DNA from: CAZNLH01 sp964573995
Lineage (GTDB): Bacteria; Gemmatimonadota; CAZMKB01; CAZNLH01
Assembly: GCA_964573995.1 (NCBI GenBank)
Contig: CAZNLH010000012.1
Span: forward strand, 12,842 to 76,841
Length of the DNA stretch: 64,000 bases
Direction of reading: 5' to 3'
The notes below the pieces were generated by a model that had not been told where the DNA came from, searched no databases, and worked only from the letters and a program-made list of their open reading frames with translations. Numbering within the stretch: position 1 is the first letter of the stretch; the number at the start of each line of letters is the position of its first letter. The position numbers and the translations under genes were made by a program. Positions 1 to 7,092 of the stretch are shown in pieces.

Positions 1-3000
1 CCTCGAATTGTCTTTCTTGGCCTGCAGGACCTTCGCCCGCAGTAAATAGGCCTTTGCCCGGGATTCCTGGTTATCGTCTTTATCCGAACGCTGAAGGAGT
101 TCTTCACTTATCATCTCTGCCTTTTTTACATCTCCATTTTCAAGCCAGACTCGTCCTATGTCAAATAGAGAATTCACCATGAATACGACCTTCCCCACCC
201 TCCTGGAGAGCCTAAGCGCGTTCTTCAGGTAACGGACGCCTTCCCGGGTCTTCCCCTGGAGTTGGTAGTCGATACCAATGTTCCTCAATATATCGCACTC
301 GACATACCTTTCACCCACCTCCCTCGCCAGTTCCAAGGCAGCAGTGTGATATTTCATCGCCTGGTCGACGCATTCCAGTATCTGGTATATCTCACCAAGG
401 TTATTGTAATTATAAGCCAATAGAGACCTGTTAAGTATTTCGCGAGACAGCCTAACCGACTTCTGATAGGCCTTGACCGATACCCCTATCTTCCCGAGGA
501 CGAAGTAGGCGGCCCCGAGGTTGTTGAGGTTCAGGGCGAGGAGATGCTTGTCACCTGACTTTTCCAGGCGCCGCAGTGCCCTCTGGTAATATCGCACGGC
601 CTCGTTGTAAGACCCTACCGACCAATAATAGACCCCAAGGTTGGTGATATTGCGCGTGATCGCCCGGTCGTCCTTCAATTCCCGGCTCAACTGCAACGAT
701 TCCTTGTAATACTTCAACGCCACTTCATGGGACCCCATATACAGTGATACTACGCCAAGATCAGAGAGGGCCAGCATCATGATCGACCGGTCATCGAGAT
801 CACGGCCTATACCGAGAGCGGATTCCGCCCACTCCTTCGCCTCATTTAGGTTACCCCGCGTGAGGAGCGAACTCGAAAGATAGACCATTGCCGTCGCTTC
901 AAGGTCCCTGCGGTCCGCCTCGCGACTACATGTCAACATCGAGTGGAAATCTTCCGTGCACCTTGGATACTCTCCAATCGAAAAATACTGCCGCCCGCGC
1001 TTCCCGAAAAATGTCGCCGCCTTGTCATAAGGGTAAGGCACGAACGCCTTCTCTATCAACTCCAAGGCCAACGTATACGACCTGATCGCTTCCCTGTGGG
1101 CGTAAACCGTCTTCGCATGCTCCCCTGCAAGCGAGGCATACTCGATGGCCTTCTGGAACTCACCGGCCTTCTGGAAGTGATGGGACAGTATGCCGTAATG
1201 AGAGGACAATGTCTTGGCATGGAGGGCCTCGATCACCTCTCCAACCCTTTTGTGGAGAACACGACGCTTCTCTTCATCGAGGCTCTGGTAGAGGAATCGA
1301 CCGATCAGGTACGGCGTGAAACAATACTGATCACCTTCCTCTCTTTCCACTTCTTTGATTAGGCCGGCCCCCACGGCCACGTCGATAATGTCCAGCAGAT
1401 ATCCCTCGTTTTTACCGGAAATCGCCATCAGGACGCTGAAATCGAACTCCTGCCCTATCACGGCAGCATACGAGAGAATGGATTTGACTTCCGGGTCGAG
1501 TTTGAAAATGTTTCTCTCGATGAGGTCATAGATAGTGGGAGGGATGATCTCATCCGGACCAATGGCCCCGCACCCCTTTGGTCCCACGAGGAGATCCCTC
1601 TTCTCTCCCAACAGGTAATTTATGATTTCACTTGCAAACAAGGGGTTGCCTTCACTCAGATCATAGATCCTTTTCTTCATGGAATGATCGACCTTCCCGT
1701 CCGGAATTTGCCGATCGATTATCGCGTATACCTCCAGTTCCTTCAATCCCTCAAGGAGGATTTCGTGAAGGTAACTCTCCTCTCTCAAGGACTGAAGTTC
1801 ATGCTGTATTGACGCATCTGCCCCGTCACCGGCGGTCAGTCCGTCCTCCCTGACCGTCACGCAAATCAAGGCCTGCTTGTCCTGGATCTGTCTCCCGATA
1901 TACTTGAGCAGTTTGATGCTGGAGGAATCTATCCATTGCAGGTTCTCCAACGAGATCATCATGGGCCTCAACGAGGCGAACTTGTTTATGAAAGCGGAAA
2001 ATATCTCGAAAATCCTGAATTCCGCCTGAAACAACTCTTTCCTCAGGCTGCCACCCTCATCCCGCAGGTCGTTCAAGCCAGATTCCGACGAGTAAAGAAT
2101 CCTCTGGAGTTCCTTGCGCCAGGCCTCTGGTAACCGTTTCATCAAGGTAGAGTGCCTGCCGTCTTTCAAAGATGATCGAAGTGCCTGGATGATTGGATGG
2201 AACGGAACACCCCGTGTCTCGGGGAAACAATTGCCCTTGAGCAAGAGGAATCCATCGGCCTTTGCCCGGTCCTCGACCTCGCCCAGCAGTCGGCTCTTCC
2301 CCATCCCCAGTTCTCCGCGAATGAGAAAGAATTGACCTCTTCGTTCCCTGGCTCGATCAAGGGCCCTGAAGAGTTGCTTACGCTCTTCTTTCCTCCCGAT
2401 GATCGAAGCGGCTGCAGGATCTGAATCCGACCCGCCGTTCTTAAAGTTGGATGATTCACACTCGTGGAACGAACATGAAGAACGGCTCTTTCTCTTTGCG
2501 TAATACAGCGCCTCATCGGCTCTGGCGATCAGGTCTTCCATCTTGGTCGCATCAGCGGGAAAGTGCGCGTAGCCCACGCTGATAGATACTCCCTTCAGGG
2601 GGACTTCAAGGCGTTTTTTCCATGGATGAAGTTTCATATTCTCTTCCACCCTCTCCACTACCCCCCTACACCCTTCTTCTTCGATGTCCGGCAAGATAAT
2701 CACGAACTCATCCCCCGCATACCGGCACACGATGTCTATTTCACGGATCGATGCCGATAATATCCCGGCGATCTCCACGAGGACCCTGTCACCCAGCGGA
2801 TGGCCGTAATGGTCGTTGATCTCCTTGAAGTCATTTACATCCGCCATCATCAATGAGAATGGACGCTTGTGCCGCTTCCAACGGCTGCATTCCTCATCCA
2901 ACCTTTGATGAAAGTATCTCCTGTTGTAAAGGCCGGTCAGTTCGTCCTTCACAACCAGTTGGCGGAGCCGGCCGATATCAAGGGAGAGATACAGGGGATT

Positions 3001-3045
3001 GTCCTCCCCTTCAGGGAGATTGCCTGTGACGTCAGGTCCCGACAT
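1..3045 (-). CDS. GGDEF - STAND/AAA ATPase - TPR signalling protein (3' end outside window)
   Basis: About 1,015 residues are visible and the frame stays open to the window edge. An N-terminal GGDEF diguanylate cyclase domain (about 35-210) contains DELTGLYNRRYF and RYAGDEFVIILP, with a candidate inhibitory RxxD (REID) five residues before AGDEF. A STAND/MalT-like ATPase follows, with Walker A GELGMGKS near 244 and a Walker-B-like segment (ISLENLQWID) near 366 that has lost the usual Asp pair. From about 595 onward there are tandem TPR units (for example LNNLGAAYFVLGK). The likely role is c-di-GMP synthesis controlled by an ATP- and protein-binding switch. ATG at 3045 is the first in-frame ATG after an upstream stop near 3143; no strong ribosome site precedes it, so the start is uncertain. 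Confidence 0.85.
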   Translation of the reverse strand, partial: MSGPDVTGNLPEGEDNPLYLSLDIGRLRQLVVKDELTGLYNRRYFHQRLDEECSRWKRHKRPFSLMMADVNDFKEINDHYGHPLGDRVLVEIAGILSASIREIDIVCRYAGDEFVIILPDIEEEGCRGVVERVEENMKLHPWKKRLEVPLKGVSISVGYAHFPADATKMEDLIARADEALYYAKRKSRSSCSFHECESSNFKNGGSDSDPAAASIIGRKEERKQLFRALDRARERRGQFFLIRGELGMGKSRLLGEVEDRAKADGFLLLKGNCFPETRGVPFHPIIQALRSSLKDGRHSTLMKRLPEAWRKELQRILYSSESGLNDLRDEGGSLRKELFQAEFRIFEIFSAFINKFASLRPMMISLENLQWIDSSSIKLLKYIGRQIQDKQALICVTVREDGLTAGDGADASIQHELQSLREESYLHEILLEGLKELEVYAIIDRQIPDGKVDHSMKKRIYDLSEGNPLFASEIINYLLGEKRDLLVGPKGCGAIGPDEIIPPTIYDLIERNIFKLDPEVKSILSYAAVIGQEFDFSVLMAISGKNEGYLLDIIDVAVGAGLIKEVEREEGDQYCFTPYLIGRFLYQSLDEEKRRVLHKRVGEVIEALHAKTLSSHYGILSHHFQKAGEFQKAIEYASLAGEHAKTVYAHREAIRSYTLALELIEKAFVPYPYDKAATFFGKRGRQYFSIGEYPRCTEDFHSMLTCSREADRRDLEATAMVYLSSSLLTRGNLNEAKEWAESALGIGRDLDDRSIMMLALSDLGVVSLYMGSHEVALKYYKESLQLSRELKDDRAITRNITNLGVYYWSVGSYNEAVRYYQRALRRLEKSGDKHLLALNLNNLGAAYFVLGKIGVSVKAYQKSVRLSREILNRSLLAYNYNNLGEIYQILECVDQAMKYHTAALELAREVGERYVECDILRNIGIDYQLQGKTREGVRYLKNALRLSRRVGKVVFMVNSLFDIGRVWLENGDVKKAEMISEELLQRSDKDDNQESRAKAYLLRAKVLQAKKDNSR

Positions 3046-3290
3046 GGTGTACGTATGGTTCAGGTGATCGGATCGTCGGCCATGACCTTCCGGTCCTTGC
3101 CGCCCTGGTATCGCTTCCAGGGTCCAGCGAAAGCCTAGGAATTACTCAATCGATCAGAGAGTGGCTCACAATGGCCATGATACTGAAGATTATGTGTAAC
3201 ATTCCCAGGTGAAGGTGAATATAAGGTTGGACTAAGAAGGAGAACTCTAAATAGAAGTCAAGTTACAAGGGACTCCACACTATCAACTCT
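3046..3290 (-). other. Long untranslated leader upstream of the GGDEF-ATPase gene
   Basis: If the promoter at 3298-3326 is used, about 245 bases of leader precede ATG 3045. The leader contains a 6-bp hairpin (CCCTGG/CCAGGG, 3103-3122). I compared it by eye with c-di-GMP riboswitch cores and did not recognise one. The gene's frame is open up to about 3143, so part of this could be coding from a non-ATG start. Confidence 0.3.
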
Positions 3291-3297
3291 ATATATT

Positions 3298-3326
3298 AAT
3301 ATAATCGTGAAAATGTATATTGTCAA
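3298..3326 (-). promoter_or_regulatory. Sigma-70 promoter for the GGDEF-ATPase gene
   Basis: On the minus strand TTGACA (3326-3321) is followed by a 17-bp spacer and TATATT (3303-3298), in an AT-rich stretch. It points at the GGDEF-ATPase gene. Confidence 0.6.
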
Positions 3327-3392
3327 TGATATTGGGGCATATCGCCCCTTAGACAGAAATATTTTACCTATATGGGGTATTTGTGCCGCTTA

Positions 3393-4208
3393 TCAGGCGA
3401 TAATCATGAGGAGGCCAAGTGGGACGCAATAGTATGAGAAGTAATACAGCCTCCCGGAACTTACCATGCCCAATACCAACTTCAGCGCGATCACCCCCGA
3501 AAGAAAGGCCACCAAAAAGCCGCTCAATTCAGCAGAGATACCGTAGTTACCTGCAGAAATTCCTTGCTTTAGGACCTCGAATACCGTTCCGCCTATGATG
3601 GCCGGTACCGACAGAAGAAACGAAAACCTGGCGGCCGTAAACCCACTCAGGCCCAAGACCAGGCCGGCGACGATCGTGATCCCCGACCGAGAAATCCCGG
3701 GCGTGACCGCCAGCCCCTGTGCGATGCCGATAATGAATGCCTCAAACAGGCCCACCTGCAGGATCCCCTTTGCCCCCCCCCTCTTCCAGCGGGTGACCCC
3801 GAGGAAGAGACCCGTAGCGACGAGGGAGAATCCTACGACCCCCACCGATCGAAACGCCGCCTCAACGGGATGCTGTATGAGTACGGCGACGATAAATGTC
3901 GGGACCGAGCCTGCCACCACGAGGGTCCATAACCTGAATGCCTCATCGTGACACCACGAGTCCCTTATACTATTCGTCCCCCCCCGCACGAGAAAAGGGC
4001 CACTGGTCAAACTTTTCCATAGATGCATGAAGTCGTCCCGAAATACTACTCCAACCGCGCAGAGGGTTCCCAGGTGGAGGACAAGGTCGAAGAGGAGGGT
4101 CGACCCGCTAATATCGAATAACTTCTGAAAGAGTACCAAGTGACCGGAACTGCTGATCGGGAGAAATTCCGTTAGCCCCTGAACAAGGCCAAGTAAGATG
4201 GATTCCAA
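3393..4208 (-). CDS. uppP: Undecaprenyl-diphosphatase UppP (BacA family)
   Basis: 271 residues, the usual length for UppP. This polytopic inner-membrane enzyme removes a phosphate from undecaprenyl pyrophosphate to recycle the lipid carrier for peptidoglycan and other envelope polymers, and overproduction is known to confer bacitracin tolerance. The first family motif is intact at residues 10-27 (QGLTEFLPISSSGHLVLF, with Glu14 and His23), and the second, PGISRSG, lies near 170. Several hydrophobic segments span the protein. It is monocistronic, divergent from the OmpA gene, with its own promoter at 4276-4304. A GGGGC/GCCCC hairpin near 3333-3347 lies downstream but has no T-run. Confidence 0.95.
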   Translation of the reverse strand: MESILLGLVQGLTEFLPISSSGHLVLFQKLFDISGSTLLFDLVLHLGTLCAVGVVFRDDFMHLWKSLTSGPFLVRGGTNSIRDSWCHDEAFRLWTLVVAGSVPTFIVAVLIQHPVEAAFRSVGVVGFSLVATGLFLGVTRWKRGGAKGILQVGLFEAFIIGIAQGLAVTPGISRSGITIVAGLVLGLSGFTAARFSFLLSVPAIIGGTVFEVLKQGISAGNYGISAELSGFLVAFLSGVIALKLVLGMVSSGRLYYFSYYCVPLGLLMIIA

Positions 4209-4275
4209 GGTTCCTATTTCGACATACCCCCTCTCATATCGAATACATTCCTACCGGGAGAAATATGGCCGTGCT

Positions 4276-4304
4276 AAGATAAGCGATCGAGGTCAAAAAA
4301 TCAA
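4276..4304 (-). promoter_or_regulatory. Sigma-70 promoter for uppP
   Basis: On the minus strand TTGATT (4304-4299), 17-bp spacer, TATCTT (4281-4276), about 68 bases upstream of the uppP start. It is divergent from the OmpA promoter. Confidence 0.45.
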
Positions 4305-4351
4305 TGTAGTTCATTGCCAGCCCTATTGCAATTGTACTATCAATTTTTTTA

Positions 4352-4381
4352 TTGACATAACCTATGTTATCCTGATATCTT
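4352..4381 (+). promoter_or_regulatory. Sigma-70 promoter for the OmpA-family gene
   Basis: TTGACA (4352-4357), 18-bp spacer, TATCTT (4376-4381). The expected start near 4388 leaves a leader of about 49 bases with a strong AAAGGAG ribosome site at 4424-4430. Confidence 0.5.
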
Positions 4382-4436
4382 ATATGCCCATGAGATCATG
4401 AGAATCTTTCAATCCCTGATTCAAAGGAGTCGCACA

Positions 4437-5774
4437 ATGCGTTTTTTTACCATCGGACTGATCTCCACACTCATCCTCACCTCACTGCCGATTGAAGGCG
4501 AGTGCCAGGTTCGCGCGAAGAGTTTCCAGTTATCTCCCACCTTCGGGCTCTTGTGGATGGACGCCTCGCAGGAAGGATCCGATCTCGCCCCGAGATCAAG
4601 CATCCTCGGCCTCAACGGTTCATACAACATAACGAACAGGATAGCCGCTGAAGGATCATTCCTCTGGTCGCCCACCCATACCAAGGATGTCACGGCTCCA
4701 CGGAGGCTGGACCTCGGTCTCTTCGACGGCGGCCTCCTGGTACACTTCACCCGGTCGAAGTTTGTACCCTATGCACGGGGCGGCGTGGGATATATCAAGA
4801 ATTTTTCAGAGGTTGCCGATGAAGGCCCCAGTGATCCTTTTTACACCTTCGGAGGCGGTTTCAAACTCCTGTTTTCGGAGCAGGGGGGGTTCAGACTCGA
4901 TTTTCGGGACGTCGTTTTCTCACATAGCCAGGACACGGGGTCCTCACCGACATTTCACAACCTTGTGGGAACCGCATCGGCAGTGTTCCAGTTCGGCGGC
5001 CTGCCACCTAAGGACACCGATGGAGACGGAATACGCGACAAGAAGGACAACTGCCCTGACACCCCGTTCGGCGCCCTGGTCGATGAGAGAGGGTGCCCGC
5101 TCGATGCAGACGGCGACGGGGTATACGATGGGCTGGACAAGTGCCCGAATACTCCAAAGTTGGCGCGGGTAGATCGCCGCGGTTGTCCCATTGATTCGGA
5201 CGCGGATGGCGTCTACGATGGCCTGGACCAGTGCCCCGACACACCTCACGGCGCCAGGGTAGACTCCAAGGGATGCCCGAAAGATACCGATGGCGACGGT
5301 GTATATGATGGGTTGGACAAGTGCCCCGACACGCCTGCCGGTTCCCACATCGACAGGGAGGGGTGCAAACTGACCGAAGAGGAATTCGAGTTGCTCAACA
5401 CCGGGACCTTGAGGCTCGAGGGCATCACTTTCGCGTCTGGAAGCAACAAGATCAATAAGAGTTCGTACCCGGCCCTCGATGAAGTCGGTCAAATCCTCGC
5501 CAAGTGGAAGGCATTGAAGGTAGAGATCGGCGGCCATACAGATTCCCAGGGGTCGGAAGCATTCAACCAGAAACTCAGTGAAAAGCGGGCAAATGCCGTA
5601 AGAGATTACCTCCTGGAGAAATTTCCCGAGATCAACCCCGAGGGCCTGACTGCAGTCGGCTATGGCGAATCCGTCCCTGTCGGCCCCAATGACACCGCGG
5701 AGGGGAGAAAAGCAAACCGGAGGGTGGAATTCAAGGTGACGAACCAGGGGACCTTGCATAGGATCATCAAGTAA
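4437..5774 (+). CDS. OmpA-family outer membrane protein with thrombospondin type 3 repeats
   Basis: 445 residues from ATG 4437, chosen because AAAGGAG lies about 8 bases upstream and a signal peptide (MRFFTIGLISTLILTSLPIEG) follows directly; an ATG at 4398 has neither. After the signal peptide comes a putative eight-strand beta-barrel (to about 185), then four Ca-binding TSP3 repeats of the form DxDGDGxxDxxDxCPxT (about 195-315), then an OmpA C-terminal peptidoglycan-binding domain (about 335-440) with GHTDSQGSEAFNQKLSEKRA. This is the classic OprF/OmpA architecture, tethering the outer membrane to the wall. It is a single-gene unit with its own promoter and a strong terminator. Confidence 0.93.
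   Translation: MRFFTIGLISTLILTSLPIEGECQVRAKSFQLSPTFGLLWMDASQEGSDLAPRSSILGLNGSYNITNRIAAEGSFLWSPTHTKDVTAPRRLDLGLFDGGLLVHFTRSKFVPYARGGVGYIKNFSEVADEGPSDPFYTFGGGFKLLFSEQGGFRLDFRDVVFSHSQDTGSSPTFHNLVGTASAVFQFGGLPPKDTDGDGIRDKKDNCPDTPFGALVDERGCPLDADGDGVYDGLDKCPNTPKLARVDRRGCPIDSDADGVYDGLDQCPDTPHGARVDSKGCPKDTDGDGVYDGLDKCPDTPAGSHIDREGCKLTEEEFELLNTGTLRLEGITFASGSNKINKSSYPALDEVGQILAKWKALKVEIGGHTDSQGSEAFNQKLSEKRANAVRDYLLEKFPEINPEGLTAVGYGESVPVGPNDTAEGRKANRRVEFKVTNQGTLHRIIK
5020..5370 (+). repeat. Tandem TSP3-repeat coding DNA
   Basis: Four in-frame imperfect repeats with a period of about 84 bases encode units such as DGDGVYDGLDKCPDTP. Near-identical stretches (gacggngtntangatgg) recur in the middle units, so copy number could change by slippage or recombination. 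Confidence 0.7.
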
Positions 5775-5863
5775 GAGAGCGGCGGGCTTAGGATCGATAC
5801 CGTGGATAGTGCCTGCCAAGGGACGCCCGGGTAGCGGGGAGAGAAGTCAACCGGTCAAATTCG

Positions 5864-5900
5864 AAAAAGAGGGGGGGGTGATGTCCCCCCTCTTTCCTTT
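5864..5900 (+). terminator. Rho-independent terminator after the OmpA gene
   Basis: An 11-bp stem (AAAGAGGGGGG, 5866-5876, pairing with CCCCCCTCTTT, 5885-5895) has an 8-base loop and is followed by CCTTT. It starts about 90 bases after the OmpA stop. Confidence 0.75.
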
Positions 5901-5986
5901 GAACGGCTCGATCGTGAATTAGCGTTCCCAAATCCCCCCTCGAGATTGTCAATTGCCATGGCCAGGTATATCAGGATCGAATATTC

Positions 5987-6015
5987 TTGACAAAGCAGGC
6001 ATCCAGGTTTATATC
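5987..6015 (+). promoter_or_regulatory. Sigma-70 promoter for the radical SAM gene
   Basis: TTGACA (5987-5992), 17-bp spacer, TATATC (6010-6015), about 75 bases upstream of the ATG at 6091. Confidence 0.55.
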
Positions 6016-6090
6016 ATCACAATCCTGCTGCATTACAATTAAATCTTGGGCCTGCGGCATGGGCCCGGCAGGTTGCCTGGGAGGAAACGG

Positions 6091-7083
6091 ATGAGGAAAC
6101 TGGACAAGTCCCTCGCAATACGAATGATAGCGAGGGGAACCATCAGTTACAATCTCAAGAGACCTATCGGGGTCTCTTTCGAGTTGACCCATTCATGCAC
6201 CTGCAATTGCCGGCACTGTGACCACGGCGGCAAGGTCCCCAACGAGAAGCGCCTCGGCCACGACGATTACCGGAGGCTCGAGAGGCAATTAAAACCAACC
6301 TTGCTCCAACTTTCAGGCGGCGAACCACTGTTGCGCGACGATCTCCTGGATATCGTCAGGGGGGTAAAAGAGAGGTCCGGCCTCCCCTATCTCATCGTAG
6401 TGACGAACGGGAGCCTTCTCACCGAAGATATATACCTCGAATGCGTAAGAGCCGGGGTGAACCAGTTCTCCATATCTCTTGATTTTCCGGACGAACGGCA
6501 CGATGACTTTCGACGGCATCGTGGCCTCTTCCAACGTCTTTCGGACATCGTCCCCAAACTCGCCGCTCACGGATACGACAACATCGTCCTGAACACCGCA
6601 ATAACGAGGTGGAACCTTCCCTACCTCTTGGAGTGCCACGATAAGGCAGTCGAGTGGGGGGTAAACATCTCTTATAGTCCCTATACCAGCAAGAGGACAG
6701 GAGACCCGGAATTCGACATCAAGGACGCCAAGGACCTGGAACTCCTCAAAGAGACAATCCAAGGGCTCATCTCACTCAAGAAGGCCGACAACTGTGTCGT
6801 AAACCCGGATTGGACCTTGAGCAACACATACGATTTCTTTGAGAATGGCGGGGTTCCAGGCTGCATGGCCGGCATGCGGCACATGGTAGTCAATCCGGAC
6901 GGGACCATGCGCCCCTGCTCCATGTTCCACTACCGGTTCAAGGACAGAAACGAGATGTTCGAGAAATTCGTCAAGACAAACACCTGCGGCGGGTGTTACG
7001 TATCCATTCGTGCCTACCTGACCGAGAGTTACTGGACACTCCTCCTCGACAACGTCCGCGAGAAGGTACTGAAGTCATCTTAA
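6091..7083 (+). CDS. Radical SAM protein with SPASM-like C-terminus
   Basis: 330 residues from ATG 6091, chosen because GGGAGGAAACGG precedes it; an upstream ATG at 6046 lacks a ribosome site. The CxxxCxxC iron-sulfur motif is CTCNCRHC near residue 33, followed by LSGGEPLL, the SAM-binding GGE motif. The C-terminus has clustered cysteines (GCMAG, RPCSMF, TCGGCY) typical of an auxiliary cluster in SPASM/twitch enzymes. The substrate cannot be read from the sequence. It converges on a sulfatase-superfamily gene, but that enzyme lacks the Cys/Ser-x-Pro-x-Arg site matured by anSME-type radical SAM proteins, so a maturase role is not supported. Confidence 0.85.
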   Translation: MRKLDKSLAIRMIARGTISYNLKRPIGVSFELTHSCTCNCRHCDHGGKVPNEKRLGHDDYRRLERQLKPTLLQLSGGEPLLRDDLLDIVRGVKERSGLPYLIVVTNGSLLTEDIYLECVRAGVNQFSISLDFPDERHDDFRRHRGLFQRLSDIVPKLAAHGYDNIVLNTAITRWNLPYLLECHDKAVEWGVNISYSPYTSKRTGDPEFDIKDAKDLELLKETIQGLISLKKADNCVVNPDWTLSNTYDFFENGGVPGCMAGMRHMVVNPDGTMRPCSMFHYRFKDRNEMFEKFVKTNTCGGCYVSIRAYLTESYWTLLLDNVREKVLKSS

Positions 7084-7092
7084 TCACCCGGG

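Noticed and set aside
3333..3347. GGGGC/GCCCC hairpin as a uppP terminator
   Set aside because: Short stem with no following T-run on the minus strand; left unassigned.
5020..5370. CRISPR-like short tandem repeats
   Set aside because: The repeats are in frame, variable and encode TSP3 calcium-binding units.
4944..5819. Long minus-strand frame of 291 codons opposite the OmpA gene
   Set aside because: A mirror of the TSP3-repeat coding DNA; repeated low-complexity composition explains the open frame.
6091..7083. Radical SAM protein as anaerobic sulfatase maturase
   Set aside because: The adjacent sulfatase-fold enzyme has Thr, not Cys/Ser, at the modified position and lacks the Arg at +4; the genes are convergent.
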